A stretch of DNA of 64,000 nt from Leptolyngbya sp. FACHB-60 (GCF_014695775.1 NZ_JACJOX010000036.1:1-64000), one strand, 5' to 3'; positions 37,052-46,763 are shown, numbered from the stretch's first letter. Translations and numbers: made by a program. Notes: generated by a model from the sequence alone, not told the origin.

Positions 37052-38176
37052 CTACAGCTGCTGCATGTGGGCTAAGGTTCGCTGATTCTCCTCCGGAGTG
37101 CCAATGGTGATTCTCAGGCCGCCGCCTGTGTGGCGCACCAGCGTGCCCTGCCTGCGCAGCCGGTTAAACCAGCGCTCTAGCTCTGCGTCTAGAGATTGAC
37201 CAGTGGGCACTGGCAGTCGCCCATAGAGAAAGTTGGCATCGCTGGGCCAGAGGCGTAGGGGGGTGTGCTGAGCGATCGCCGCCGCCAATTCCCTCCGCTG
37301 CTGCTGAATCTCGGGCACCACCGCCAACAGCTCCTGCCGGTGGGTCAGGGCCAGCTGAGCCGCCGCCTGAGTAAGGCTGGGCAGGTTGTAGGGCAGTCGC
37401 ACTTTTTCGAGCGCTTGAGTCAACTCTGCATTCGCCACGGTATAACCCACCCGGTAAGCCGCCAGGCGAAAGGCTTTTGAAAACGTTCTCATCACCACCC
37501 AGTTGGGTCGAGTCAGCACCTCCGCCACGGTAGTCTGCTGGCTGAATTCAAAATAGGCCTCGTCCACCACGACCAGAATCTCGGGAGGCAGAGATTTGAG
37601 CCAGTCCAATTCGGTGGTGGTGAGGGCATTGGCCGTGGGGGAGTTGGGGTGCACCACAAACACCACTCGCACGGGGGCTGCCTGGGGTTGGTCAATTGCT
37701 TGCTGCGCTGCGGCCAGATCGATCTCAAAGGTGGCTTCGCTGCGGCCTATCGCCACTACCGGAATGCCCAGAGTGCGAGCGAGAATGCCATACATTGAAA
37801 AGGTGGGATTGGCCACCAGTACCGAGCCTTCACCGCCAACGCAGGTGGCGATCAGCAGCGAGCGAATCAGTTCGTCAGAGCCATTGCCGACGGAGATATG
37901 GTCGGCGTTAACGGCGATTCCGCTGGCGGATTCGGTAACGTATTGGGCGATCGCGCTCTTCAACGCTCCATGCCCACCGTCGGGGTAGCGGTTGGCAGCG
38001 ACATCGTGGTGCAGGTGCCAGGCCAGCTTTTCTTTGAGCGCCTCGGGCAGGTCGTAGGGGCACTCGTTGGTATCAAGAATGTCGAAATTAGCTGGGGACG
38101 GGTCGTCTGCTGACTCAACATGAGGGGTGTAGGCCGTCAGTTGAACCACCGCCGATCGCAAAAAGGGCAAAGCCAT
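37052..38176 (-). CDS. hisC: Histidinol-phosphate aminotransferase
   Basis: HisC transaminates imidazole-acetol phosphate in histidine biosynthesis. The 374 residues are a fold-type I PLP enzyme with [10 protein letters not shown] near the N-terminus, [33 protein letters not shown] and the PLP lysine in [14 protein letters not shown]. Length and motif order are standard. The gene stands alone rather than in a his operon, as usual for cyanobacteria. Confidence 0.92.
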   Translation of the reverse strand: MALPFLRSAVVQLTAYTPHVESADDPSPANFDILDTNECPYDLPEALKEKLAWHLHHDVAANRYPDGGHGALKSAIAQYVTESASGIAVNADHISVGNGSDELIRSLLIATCVGGEGSVLVANPTFSMYGILARTLGIPVVAIGRSEATFEIDLAAAQQAIDQPQAAPVRVVFVVHPNSPTANALTTTELDWLKSLPPEILVVVDEAYFEFSQQTTVAEVLTRPNWVVMRTFSKAFRLAAYRVGYTVANAELTQALEKVRLPYNLPSLTQAAAQLALTHRQELLAVVPEIQQQRRELAAAIAQHTPLRLWPSDANFLYGRLPVPTGQSLDAELERWFNRLRRQGTLVRHTGGGLRITIGTPEENQRTLAHMQQL

Positions 38177-38390
38177 AGAGAACGCAAGTGCAGTAACCCC
38201 CCCATTATTGCAGAGCCAGTGGGGTGGCTAGGAAGATGGGCATTAGCGGTATACTTTTGCCAACTCGGCTCCCCTGAGCGCTTAATCTGGCGCGTTTCGC
38301 CGGTTGCTTTTGATGCAGGGGAGTACACTGAGAGGAACAGGCACTTAGCCTCTACCCGCTGCAAAATCAAGGCCAGAACCGCAGATCACC

Positions 38391-39473
38391 ATGCTAGACG
38401 CACTGATTATATTTTCATTTATCCTGGCCGGGGCGGGCATTGGGTTCTACAGCATTGATCTGCTGCCCCAGCCGATTTTGCAGCAGGTTACCAATATTGA
38501 GGCGCTGGGTGCAGTGACCGCCGTGTTCGGTGGGCTGATTGGCACCGGTTTGGGCCTGGTAATGCAGACTAGCTACCGCCGCCTGGAGCGCCAGGTCAAA
38601 GAACTGCCGCCCGATCGCATTCTCACCCGCGCCGTGGGTCTGGTGCTAGGCTTGCTGATCGCCAACCTGATGCTGGCCCCGCTGTTTTTGCTGCCGATCC
38701 CCTCGGAGTTTGGCTTTATTAAGCCGATGACGGCGGTGCTGGGCAGCGTGCTGTTTGCCGTGTCGGGCATGAACTTGGCCGATACCCACGGGCGATCGCT
38801 GCTGCGCCTGATTAGCCCCGGCACGCTGGAATCGACTCTGATGGCCGAGGGCACCCTCAAGCCCAGCAAAACCAAGGTGCTCGACACCAGCTGCATTATT
38901 GATGGCCGCATCGAAGGGCTAATGGATACGGGTTTTTTGGAGGGGCAGCTGCTAGTGCCCCAATTTGTGTTGCAAGAGTTGCAGAACGTGGCTGATGCCA
39001 GCAATGACCAAAAGCGCGATCGCGGCCGACGCGGCCTTGATGTGCTCAACCGCATTCGCGAGTCTTACCCCAACCGTCTGCTGATCAACTCTGTTGACTA
39101 CGACGACATCCCCACAGTGGATGCCAAGCTGGTGAAGCTGGCCCAAGAACTCAACGCCATGCTGCTCACCAACGACTACAACCTCAACAAAGTCGCCAGC
39201 TTTCAGGATGTCGAAGTCCTCAACGTCAACGACTTAGCCCAGGCCATTCGCCCCGCCTACCTGCCCGGTGACGACATCGACCTGAAGATTCTCAAAGAAG
39301 GCAAAGAGCCATCCCAGGGCGTGGGCTATCTCAACGACGGCACTATGGTGGTGGTCGAAGAGGGCCGCGACTATATCGGCGAAGAGCTAGAGGTGGTGGT
39401 GACAGGGTCACTACAAACCTCCGCTGGACGCATGATTTTTGCCCGCCCCAAAACCTCAATGGTGGCTTCGTAG
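38391..39473 (+). CDS. PIN/TRAM domain membrane protein (YacL-like)
   Basis: 360 residues. Four N-terminal membrane helices (about 5-25, 35-60, 80-105 and 112-130) are followed by a PIN nuclease domain with [11 protein letters not shown] (first Asp pair), LTNDYNLNK and other acidic residues, and a C-terminal TRAM domain ([21 protein letters not shown]), an RNA-binding fold. Related to B. subtilis YacL; probably a membrane-anchored ribonuclease. The cellular target is unknown. Confidence 0.9.
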   Translation: MLDALIIFSFILAGAGIGFYSIDLLPQPILQQVTNIEALGAVTAVFGGLIGTGLGLVMQTSYRRLERQVKELPPDRILTRAVGLVLGLLIANLMLAPLFLLPIPSEFGFIKPMTAVLGSVLFAVSGMNLADTHGRSLLRLISPGTLESTLMAEGTLKPSKTKVLDTSCIIDGRIEGLMDTGFLEGQLLVPQFVLQELQNVADASNDQKRDRGRRGLDVLNRIRESYPNRLLINSVDYDDIPTVDAKLVKLAQELNAMLLTNDYNLNKVASFQDVEVLNVNDLAQAIRPAYLPGDDIDLKILKEGKEPSQGVGYLNDGTMVVVEEGRDYIGEELEVVVTGSLQTSAGRMIFARPKTSMVAS

Positions 39474-39522
39474 ACCGGACTGCAATGAGGTACGATCAGC
39501 AACGGCTTTTCACTTCGCTGCC

Positions 39523-40878
39523 ATGACCGCCCGCATTGAGCTGACTGACGCTGCCCCGCATCAAACCCTTACGCTTGAGTTCCCCGGCGATGGGGTGGCG
39601 CTGCGAGGTCGGGTACGGGTGCCGGGGGATAAGTCAATTTCTCACCGATCGCTGATGCTGGGGGCGATCGCCCAGGGTGAAACTCGCATTCAGGGCCTGC
39701 TGCTGGGGGAAGACCCGCGCAGCACCGCCGCCTGCTTTCAGGCTATGGGCGTTACCATGTCCTCGCTTGAGGACGAATGGGTAACGATGCAGGGGGTGGG
39801 CTTAGGCAATTTGCAAGAACCAGCGGACGTGCTCAACGCCGGAAATTCAGGCACCACCCTACGGCTGATGCTGGGGCTGCTGGCGTCCCACCCCGATCGC
39901 TACTTTGCAGTGACGGGGGATGGTTCGCTGCGATCGCGCCCCATGGATCGGGTGATTAAGCCTCTCAGCCAGATGGGCGCAGAGATTTGGGGCCGGCAAA
40001 ACAACCGCCTAGCGCCCCTAGCGGTGCGGGGTAAATCCCTCAAACCCATCCACTACCACTCCCCCGTGGCTTCAGCCCAGATCAAGTCCTGCATCCTCTT
40101 GGCCGGGCTGCTGACCGAGGGCGCTACCACCGTCACCGAGCCCAGCCTGTCGCGCGACCACAGCGAGCGCATGCTGCGAGCCTTTGGGGCCGACATTTCG
40201 GTGGATTCCGACACCTGTAGCGTCACCGTGCGCGGACCAGCCACCCTCACCGGGCAAACCGTGGTGGTACCTGGCGACATCAGCTCGGCCGCCTTTTGGC
40301 TGGTAGCCGGAGCCATTACCCCCGGCTCCGATCTAGTCGTTGAGAATGTAGGCATCAACCCAACTCGCACCGGCATTCTCGACGCCCTAGAAGCCATGGA
40401 AGCCGACATTACCTTAGAAAATCCGCGTGAGGTCACCGGAGAACCCGTGGCCGATCTGCGAGTACGCTACAGCCGCCTCAAGGCCACTACCCTGAGCGGT
40501 GACCTGATTCCCCGCATGATCGACGAGGTACCGATTTTGGCGGTGGCGGCGCTGTTTGCCGAGGGCAATACGGTAATCACCGACGCCGAAGAGTTGCGGG
40601 TGAAGGAGTGCGATCGCATTGCCGTTATGGCCAGTCAGCTCGCCCAGCTAGGTGCCCGCGTTGAAGAACATCCCGACGGACTTACCATTTATGGCGGCAC
40701 CCCCCTCACAGGGGCCATCGTCGATAGTTACACTGATCATAGAGTCGCCATGAGCCTGGCGATCGCCGCCCTGCGAGCCAAAGGCTCGATGCAGGTGCAG
40801 CGGGCCGAAGCAGCAGCGGTTTCTTATCCAAGCTTTACCGCTACCTTGGCTGAGCTGTGCGGATTGAGCGTAGGTTGA
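39523..40878 (+). CDS. aroA: 3-phosphoshikimate 1-carboxyvinyltransferase (EPSP synthase)
   Basis: EPSP synthase transfers the enolpyruvyl group of PEP to shikimate 3-phosphate. From ATG 39523 it has 451 residues: [18 protein letters not shown] (catalytic Lys/Ser), [58 protein letters not shown] and [11 protein letters not shown] with [11 protein letters not shown]. The NSGTTLRL and RPMDR motifs resemble the Bacillus-type (class II) enzyme. A longer frame starting at 39439 overlaps the PIN/TRAM gene and is rejected. Confidence 0.97.
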   Translation: MTARIELTDAAPHQTLTLEFPGDGVALRGRVRVPGDKSISHRSLMLGAIAQGETRIQGLLLGEDPRSTAACFQAMGVTMSSLEDEWVTMQGVGLGNLQEPADVLNAGNSGTTLRLMLGLLASHPDRYFAVTGDGSLRSRPMDRVIKPLSQMGAEIWGRQNNRLAPLAVRGKSLKPIHYHSPVASAQIKSCILLAGLLTEGATTVTEPSLSRDHSERMLRAFGADISVDSDTCSVTVRGPATLTGQTVVVPGDISSAAFWLVAGAITPGSDLVVENVGINPTRTGILDALEAMEADITLENPREVTGEPVADLRVRYSRLKATTLSGDLIPRMIDEVPILAVAALFAEGNTVITDAEELRVKECDRIAVMASQLAQLGARVEEHPDGLTIYGGTPLTGAIVDSYTDHRVAMSLAIAALRAKGSMQVQRAEAAAVSYPSFTATLAELCGLSVG

Positions 40879-40989
40879 GCTAAGTTCATGCTTAAACCAT
40901 GACTTAGAGCGTTACCCTGGGCACACTCTATGCAAGCCCCAGAGGCCAAGCCCCAAAAGCAATTTTAGGGCTCGACGTTCAAGCAACCG

Positions 40990-41439
40990 ATGTGGCAACC
41001 GTTGAAAAACTTTGTCAATAGCCTTACCACCTATATGGCCCTCAGCCCCGACATGGTCGCCCGCCAACGGGTGAACCAGTGGCTGCGATCGCGCCGCTGC
41101 CTCACCTGCGACGAGTGGTACCGCTACCATTGGACTCCGCCAGCGGTGCGTCGGCCTCTGCCCAAACCGCTGATTGACTTTACCTTCCAACAGCTCACCG
41201 CCTACTCCGGCCTCGAGATCGGTTGCGTAAAGCCCAGCGATCGTTTGGTCGAAGACCTGTCGTTTCCAGCGGTGTGCTGGTTTGACTGGAGCCTCACCCT
41301 CTGCGAAGACTTCTACGAAACTTTTGGCCTCGATATCAGCGAACACTTCGACGAAACTCAGCTGTTGACCTGCGCTGATTTGGTGAACTTTTTAGAGCAG
41401 CAGTTGGAGAGTCGGAAAGATGAAGAGATAGGGGGATGA
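40990..41439 (+). CDS. Conserved hypothetical with acyl-carrier-like C-terminal half
   Basis: 149 residues. The N-terminal part is basic with WYRYHWTPPAVRRPLPKP. The C-terminal 60 residues, VKPSDRLVEDLSFPAVCWFDWSLTL, FYETFGLDISEHFDETQLLT and ADLVNFLEQ, have the helix pattern of acyl carrier proteins, although no DSL serine is visible; the equivalent segment reads CWFDWS. DUF1493 has a similar plan. The similarity is my inference, and the gene could be an unrelated cyanobacterial hypothetical. The 3' end runs into the purine repeat. Confidence 0.6.
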   Translation: MWQPLKNFVNSLTTYMALSPDMVARQRVNQWLRSRRCLTCDEWYRYHWTPPAVRRPLPKPLIDFTFQQLTAYSGLEIGCVKPSDRLVEDLSFPAVCWFDWSLTLCEDFYETFGLDISEHFDETQLLTCADLVNFLEQQLESRKDEEIGG

Positions 41440-41520
41440 AGGAGATAGGGAGTGCTTAGATATCTGCCTTTTACCTTGCTCTCTCCCCTTATCTTCCTCA
41501 CCTTCCCCATCTCCTGATCG
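41430..41520. repeat. Purine tract facing pyrimidine tract (imperfect inverted repeat)
   Basis: GATGAAGAGATAGGGGGATG, repeated as GAAGGAGATAGGGAG, lies opposite CTCTCTCCCCTTATC and CTTCCCCATCTCC 40 bases on, forming an imperfect hairpin. Similar C/T-only tracts precede egtD (about 4927-4968) and hypA (about 48150-48190). Confidence 0.55.
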
Positions 41521-41586
41521 CCAACGGTTTAAAGTGAAGGGATAGCCTACAACGCGCCGTCGAGATAGGCGTAAGGAATCTCCCCC

Positions 41587-42045
41587 ATGAGTCTGAAAGA
41601 CCGCATCAGCGACGACATTAAAACCGCCATGAAGGCCAAAGATAAGGTGCGCCTAGAGACGGTTCGCAGCATTAAAAAAGTGATTCTCGAAAAAGAGTCT
41701 CTGGTGCGCCCCAGCGGACAAGATGAGCTCACCGCCGATCAAGAGCTAGAGGTACTGACCCAGCTGGCCAAACAGCGCAAAGACTCAATCGAGCAGTACC
41801 AAAACGCTGGGCGCGACGAGCTTGCCGCCCAGGAAGCTCAAGAGCTAGCCATTATTGAAGAATATCTGCCCCAGCAGCTCAGCGATGCCGAGGTCGAAGC
41901 CGTCATTGACGATCTGATCGCCCAAACCGGGGCCTCGTCGCCCAAAGATATGGGTAAAGTGATGGGGCCGGCCATGCAGCAGCTTAAAGGGCGTGCCGAT
42001 GGCGGCAAGGTGCAGGCTTTGGTTAAGGCCAAACTAGCGGGCTAG
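41587..42045 (+). CDS. GatB/YqeY domain-containing protein
   Basis: 152 residues starting MSLKDRISDDIKTAMKAKDK, the standard YqeY opening, with RLETVRSIKKVILEKE, IEEYLPQQLSD and the C-terminal GKVMGPAMQQLKGRADGGKV. YqeY is the tRNA-binding tail domain of GatB standing alone; its role is not settled, but a tRNA-linked function is assumed. Confidence 0.93.
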   Translation: MSLKDRISDDIKTAMKAKDKVRLETVRSIKKVILEKESLVRPSGQDELTADQELEVLTQLAKQRKDSIEQYQNAGRDELAAQEAQELAIIEEYLPQQLSDAEVEAVIDDLIAQTGASSPKDMGKVMGPAMQQLKGRADGGKVQALVKAKLAG

Positions 42046-42156
42046 AGCCAAGTTCAAAGCCGTTTTGATCCTTCAGTTAGTAAGGGCGATCGCCCCCAAG
42101 CGTTACAGCCATCGCCCGATCTGTCAGAGCATTCTGCACAACCTTGTGGGGTGATG

Positions 42157-42714
42157 CTATACAGTGGGCTGTTGGTTCTGGCTTTGCAGCTTATAGCGCA
42201 GCTCGGCAAGGTGGTCGTCGTCACCAATTAGGTGCTCGTTATAGTTACGCTGCCACACCGAGTGACCCAGTTGGTTCAGCCGCAGGTTAATGCGCTTAGC
42301 CGCTACCGCTTTAAAGCTGGCAATAAATGATGACAGCAGCCAGGGCTTTTGGCCTTCGTGGATGCCAGTTAGCCCGGCACTGACCGTAGCTGGCACCTGC
42401 AAAAAGACAATGCTTTGCAAGCTAGTGGGGGTAATCGTCCAGACATCGAGGTCGATGCCTTTGCGGTTGGCGGCAGATCGGACCCACTCGTCGGCCACGA
42501 TCAGGCCGCAGTCGTTGAGGCACAGCTGGCTCTGCCTATAGTCGCCCAGTAGCGGCTGCTGCTGAAAGGTCGAAAGCCTAATCAGGTAAGGTTTAGGCGC
42601 AGCGGAATGAGTCAAGATATTTGCCCTCGAAGCAACTGTGGCGTAGGCGTTATTGCGTAGACTCATCAGCGCCAAACCATGAAAGCACCAGTACCCTATA
42701 GTCTTCCCAGCCAA
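42157..42714 (-). CDS. Degenerate REP-associated (RAYT-like) transposase homologue without HUH motif
   Basis: 185 residues. The segment GLIVADEWVRSAANRKGIDLDVW followed by TPTSLQSIVFL aligns with the RAYT/Y1 transposase block that normally reads MPNHxHGI; both histidines of the HUH metal site are replaced. The later ASFKAVAAKRIN and VWQRNYNEHLI (with the Tyr at the catalytic position) are retained. It could be an inactivated remnant, or a protein kept for a DNA-binding role. The frame is intact. Start uncertain; the first 35 residues are atypical. Confidence 0.7.
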   Translation of the reverse strand: MAGKTIGYWCFHGLALMSLRNNAYATVASRANILTHSAAPKPYLIRLSTFQQQPLLGDYRQSQLCLNDCGLIVADEWVRSAANRKGIDLDVWTITPTSLQSIVFLQVPATVSAGLTGIHEGQKPWLLSSFIASFKAVAAKRINLRLNQLGHSVWQRNYNEHLIGDDDHLAELRYKLQSQNQQPTV

Positions 42715-42766
42715 CTCGGGCGAGTATCAACCTTGGAGATGAAGTTATGGTGCTATTGCAGCTGGT

Positions 42767-43233
42767 CTATAGGCCGACGCCCAGAGCTTGGATTAGCTTG
42801 CCTAGATAGCTGTTAATGAGCTGAGCCGAGGCCTCAGGTAAGACAGCCCGAACTTCAACTTGCAGGCTGCGGTAGGCGGCGATCGCAGAGTCTTGTTTGT
42901 GCAGGGCGCGGGTAATATTCTGCATCCACACCACATACTCTTCCATAAAGCCGTCGGGGTCATCGAGCAGCACGGCTTTGGCAATGCACTCTAGGGTGTA
43001 GAGCATGTCGCGCTGGCACTTGGCCCCATGCGCTTGCATCACCTCGCGGTAGGAGCCCACCATGAGCTGGCGCATAGCGCTGAACACCAGGGTTTCACCG
43101 TCTTCTTTCACGCGGGTAAAGGCTTAAAGCGCGTCTCGAAAGATGCCACAAACTGGGCTAGGGGCCGTAGTTCTAAATCGCTCAAATACCGACCGTCAGC
43201 CTGCTGAATGGAGGTGAGCAGAGTGTGGTTCAT
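42767..43233 (-). pseudogene. Phycobilisome-family protein gene with a frameshift
   Basis: ATG at 43233 starts MNHTLLTSIQQADGRYLSD, then ELRPLAQFVASFETRFK, and stops at TGA 43105-43107. A second frame, from GTG 43111 to 42767, continues LVFSAMRQLMVGSYREVM, GAKCQRDMLYTLECIAKAVL, and INSYLGKLIQAL. Together they form one phycobilisome (PF00502) fold: the N-terminal ADGRYLS helix and the KCxRD helix with the bilin-site Cys equivalent. A single G deletion near 43118-43122 (reading AAGGCC as AAGCC) explains the break. It could be a real mutation or an error in the assembly. Role not known; not a core rod or core gene by context. Confidence 0.7.
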
Positions 43234-43340
43234 AACCGTGGGAAAAGTGCGTTGACTCAAACAAATATCGCCCTAAGTCGTCCCCAAGAGTTGTAAAAGT
43301 TAACAATTGGAAACGGTAGAGAAAGCAAGCAACGCTAGCG

Positions 43341-45422
43341 TCAATTGTTTTTTTCAGGCGGATCTGGCTGGTTAATAATGTCGTTGATGACGTTATCGAC
43401 CGCCACAGTGAGGCGGTAGGGAATGACGTTTTCGGCTTGGGACACCACCACAATCTCGTAGTAACCTGACTGGGGCAGCTCCCCAGCCCAGGTGTTTTGC
43501 TCAGCATCGGCCAAAATGTAGGGCAGTTCGTCGGTGGGCACCGGCACGTAGAGCGAAAGGCGAGTGCTCTCGGGGGGCGCTTGCAGGTTTAGTCGAAGCA
43601 ACTGCTGAGCGGTGAGATTGACAATGTAGATCTGGCCGTGGCCAGGGCTGAGGTTGCCCTCCTGCTGCTGGTTGAAGGTGCCTTGCTCAAAGGTAACCTC
43701 GGTCAGGTTTTCGCCACTTTCCATGGCATTGACTTGGTCTTGGGCCAGGGCAAACCAGATTTGGTCGACGGGAGTCTCAACAAAGCCCTCTCTGGGCCGC
43801 CCCGAAAACAGCTGGCTAAAACGGGCGTCAGCTAGATCGTAAAGAGCGTTGCTGCTGACATAGAGGGCGTTAACTTGGCGCTTCCAGCGATCGCTGTCGG
43901 TGGGGTTATAGCGGCCTAGCTTGCTGCGGGCGTCGGTGCTGAGGTTGGCTTCAATCAGGTCTAGATTGTTGGCGGCGATCGCATCCCATGCAATCCGCAG
44001 GGGCTCATCTTGGGGCTGATCGGTGAGCTGGGTGCCCTGGCGATCGGGGTTTTGCTCATAAAACAGCTGGTCAGTCAGGCTGGTGACGTAGGACCAGTCA
44101 ACGCTGAGGGCGACGGCACGATCGCGCAGCGCTTGTTTGCGATCGCGCTCGGCCTCGCTGAGGTTGGGGTTGCTGGCATCACTGCCGCCGGGTGAAACAA
44201 CTTCAGAGCCATCTCCCCCAAATTGGCTCAGGGGGTCGAGCCACCACCACAGCCCGCCAGCGACTCCCACTATGACCAGCAATCCGGCCAGGGCGGGCCA
44301 CCACCCCGACGATGTTTTTTGCACCGGCACTGCGCGGGGCGGTGGGGCCACTGTGGCCGTGGGGTCGTGGGCCATGGGTGGCGCGTAAGGAGCTGCCGGG
44401 GCGATCGCCACCGTGGGTGCTGGCGGCGGTTCGGGCCGGGGCGGCGGCACCGTAGGCTGCATACGAATGGGCATGGGCTGCGACCAAGCCGCTGAGAACG
44501 CGTCGGGGTGAGCCAGGTTAAGGGCAGCCATCGCCTGTCCGGCAGACTGGTAGCGATCGCTCGGATCGTGCGCCACTAGCTGGGTCAGCACCTGGCTCAG
44601 AGTGGCCGATAGCTCAACTTGCTGGGGCCAAACCCAGCGATCGCGGCGGTCGTCGTAAAGTTCGTCGGGGTCTTTGCCCGTCAACAGCACCAGGGTCGTC
44701 ATGCCTAGAGCGTAGAGGTCGGTGACCGGGCTCACCTGGCCCGATTCCAGCTGTTCTTCGGGGGCATAGCCCACGGTGCCCAGGCGAGTGATCGTGCCAT
44801 CGGCGGCCTGGTAGGGCTGGGCTACCCCCAGCTGATGGCGCACGTTCACCACCAGCTGCTTCACACCGCCAAAGTCGATCAGCACCGGCCGACCGTCGGC
44901 GTTGCGCTGAATTAAGTTGTCGGGCGAAATATTGCGATGCACGATACCTATGCTGTGCAGATATTGCAGCAGCGGCAGCGTTTGCATCAAAAACTGCACC
45001 CCCTCCGCTTCGCTAAACCTCTCGTCGACGGCACGGCGGCGATCGAGCAACTCTCGGTAGGTGGGGCCTTCGACGTAGTCTTGCACCAAAAACAGCCGTC
45101 CCTGATCCCGCAGCAGCTCACGAAACCGAGGCACCTGGGGATGGTTGATCTGGTAGAGAATGCTGGCCTCGCGCTCAAACAGGGTTTGGGCTTTATCCAA
45201 AGCCAGCTTGCCCGGCACCTGGGGATTGAATTCTTTGAGAACGCAAAGTTCTTGAAATCGGTGGGTGTCTTCGGCCAGGTAAGTATCGCCAAAGCTGCCC
45301 CGGCTGAGCTGCCGCAGCACCCGGTAATGGCCCCCGAGCAATCGTTCTTCCTGTCCTGCTTCAGCCATAGGTGCGTACTGCTGAACCCAGCTATCTAGTG
45401 TTGTGTTCGATGCATTTGTCAC
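43341..45422 (-). CDS. Serine/threonine protein kinase with HRN instead of HRD, plus C-terminal sensor regions
   Basis: 693 residues. The kinase domain (about 25-290) has RGSFGDTYLAED (Gly loop), LCVLKEFNP (ATP lysine), FEREASIL (helix C Glu), IVHRNISPDNLI, DFGGVKQL and a full C-lobe. The catalytic Asp of HRD is Asn (codon AAT), which usually ruins phosphotransfer, while the other catalytic positions are intact. Then comes a Pro-rich linker, one membrane span (about WWPALAGLLVIVGVAGGLW), an IMS/ARC6-like domain of about 110 residues, and a C-terminal beta-rich domain resembling PPC. The GTG at 45422 is the start; an ATG at about residue 19 is the alternative. Confidence 0.88.
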   Translation of the reverse strand: MTNASNTTLDSWVQQYAPMAEAGQEERLLGGHYRVLRQLSRGSFGDTYLAEDTHRFQELCVLKEFNPQVPGKLALDKAQTLFEREASILYQINHPQVPRFRELLRDQGRLFLVQDYVEGPTYRELLDRRRAVDERFSEAEGVQFLMQTLPLLQYLHSIGIVHRNISPDNLIQRNADGRPVLIDFGGVKQLVVNVRHQLGVAQPYQAADGTITRLGTVGYAPEEQLESGQVSPVTDLYALGMTTLVLLTGKDPDELYDDRRDRWVWPQQVELSATLSQVLTQLVAHDPSDRYQSAGQAMAALNLAHPDAFSAAWSQPMPIRMQPTVPPPRPEPPPAPTVAIAPAAPYAPPMAHDPTATVAPPPRAVPVQKTSSGWWPALAGLLVIVGVAGGLWWWLDPLSQFGGDGSEVVSPGGSDASNPNLSEAERDRKQALRDRAVALSVDWSYVTSLTDQLFYEQNPDRQGTQLTDQPQDEPLRIAWDAIAANNLDLIEANLSTDARSKLGRYNPTDSDRWKRQVNALYVSSNALYDLADARFSQLFSGRPREGFVETPVDQIWFALAQDQVNAMESGENLTEVTFEQGTFNQQQEGNLSPGHGQIYIVNLTAQQLLRLNLQAPPESTRLSLYVPVPTDELPYILADAEQNTWAGELPQSGYYEIVVVSQAENVIPYRLTVAVDNVINDIINQPDPPEKNN

Positions 45423-45556
45423 AGATTAGCGCAAACCAGCACTATTTCTATGAACGGCTAAAGTGGGTCATTTAGGGCGCAGCTGGGCGGTGATGCACAG
45501 CTGCCCAAGCGCTCTGGCAGCCGACTTCATAGACCAGGATCAGCCTTGCAAAAAAA

Positions 45557-45587
45557 AGACCCTTGAGTTAGCTATCCTCAAGGGTCT
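45557..45587 (-). terminator. Intrinsic terminator reading leftward, with no gene behind it
   Basis: AGACCCTTGAG (45557-45567) and CTCAAGGGTCT (45577-45587) form an 11-bp perfect stem. Seven A residues precede it (45550-45556), which become a T7 tract on the minus strand, so it can stop only leftward transcription. No annotated minus-strand gene ends here: the kinase gene starts downstream at 45422 and cobM is on the plus strand. This suggests an unseen short transcript from about 45590-45720. Confidence 0.75.
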
Positions 45588-45719
45588 GAATCAGGGTGCA
45601 TCTACCGCTCCAATCTCCTAGCACCACCGCTAAATTCCGGGGAAATACCTGAGGTTCACGGATACTTGAAACAAAGTGGCTATGATCCAGGGACTCTGTG
45701 AATTGTTGACCTTTGCTCT

Positions 45720-46598
45720 ATGGCTAGCCCTGTGACCTCCTCTAGAATCCAAGATTTCCCCGCCGATGCACATGCTGCGAGTGCGGCCCTAGCGCCGGGA
45801 GTGTATATCGTGGGGGCGGGGCCGGGCGACCCAGAGCTACTGACTGTCAAGGCCCAGCGGCTGCTCAGCCAGGCGGATGTGATTCTCTACGCCAACTCCC
45901 TGGTGCCTCAGCAAATCTTAGAGTGGACCCGCCCTGATGCCGAGCGCATTGGCACCGCCACCCTGACATTGGAAAGCATTTTGCCGCTGATGATTGAGCG
46001 GGTACGGGCCGGAAAATCGGTAATTCGGCTGCAATCGGGCGATCCGAGCTTGTACAGCGCCATTCACGAGCAAATTCAGGCATTGGCGGAGGCGGAGGTG
46101 CCCTTTGAGGTGGTGCCGGGCATTAGTGCCTACCAAGCGGCGGCGGCCAAGCTCAACGCCGAGCTGACCATTCCAGGGCTGGTGCAGTCGATCATTCTTA
46201 CGCGCATTAGCGGGCGCACCCAGGTGCCCGAGTCCGAGGACTTAGCCTCCCTGGCAGCCCACAAAACCAGCTTGTGTTTGTACCTGAGCGCTCGCCATGT
46301 AGAAGAATCCCAAGCGCAGCTATTGAAACACTACGAGCCAGACACTCCTGTGGCGATCTGCTTTCGCATTGGCTGGCCCGATGAACAGCTCTTAGTCGTG
46401 CCCCTGTCGGAGATGGCCAAGACCACCCGCGAAAAAGACCTGATTCGCACCACGCTGTACGTGATTAGCCCAGCGCTGCGAGGGCAGAAGGTGCGATCGC
46501 GGCTCTACAACCCTGACCACACCCACCTGTTTCGCCCTCGCAGCGGCTCGGTTGTGCCCTCAGACTCAACCCAGGACGCTGTGACGTCCCAGCCTTGA
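45720..46598 (+). CDS. cobM: Precorrin-4 C11-methyltransferase (CobM/CbiF)
   Basis: CobM methylates C-11 of precorrin-4 in cobalamin biosynthesis, using SAM. The 292 residues show GAGPGDPELLTVKAQRLL, LVPQQILEW, RLQSGDPSLYSAIHEQ, EVVPGISAYQAAAA and LTRISGRTQVP, all typical of the CbiF class. It has about 25 N-terminal residues more than some homologues. I see no cobalamin riboswitch in front of it. Confidence 0.92.
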   Translation: MASPVTSSRIQDFPADAHAASAALAPGVYIVGAGPGDPELLTVKAQRLLSQADVILYANSLVPQQILEWTRPDAERIGTATLTLESILPLMIERVRAGKSVIRLQSGDPSLYSAIHEQIQALAEAEVPFEVVPGISAYQAAAAKLNAELTIPGLVQSIILTRISGRTQVPESEDLASLAAHKTSLCLYLSARHVEESQAQLLKHYEPDTPVAICFRIGWPDEQLLVVPLSEMAKTTREKDLIRTTLYVISPALRGQKVRSRLYNPDHTHLFRPRSGSVVPSDSTQDAVTSQP

Positions 46599-46643
46599 CC
46601 ACAGCTGGCTCTGGGCTTAGAGTATCTGCATGAAAAAATTAAA

Positions 46644-46763
46644 GCCTCTAGGGTTCCGGTTTGGCTGTTACGGTCAGACGGCTGGTCCGAGAGAGGCGAG
46701 TTAGTGATGGCCCCTAGGAGCCATCACTAACTACACGGCGGGACAAAAGCCCGGGAGGATTCT
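46644..46763 (+). promoter_or_regulatory. Guanidine-I riboswitch (ykkC-yxkD) aptamer
   Basis: The conserved blocks are all present in order: CTCTAGGGTTCCGG, GGCTGGTCCGAGAGAGG, ACACGGCGGGACAAAAG and CCCGGGAGGATTC. The variable stem is a perfect 11-bp hairpin (GTTAGTGATGG at 46700-46710, CCATCACTAAC at 46721-46731). This is the class I guanidine-sensing aptamer. It controls the ureohydrolase gene that starts at 46867. Confidence 0.95.

Noticed and set aside
45588..45719. Search for a cobalamin riboswitch before cobM
   Set aside because: The B12-box motif is not present in the short leader.
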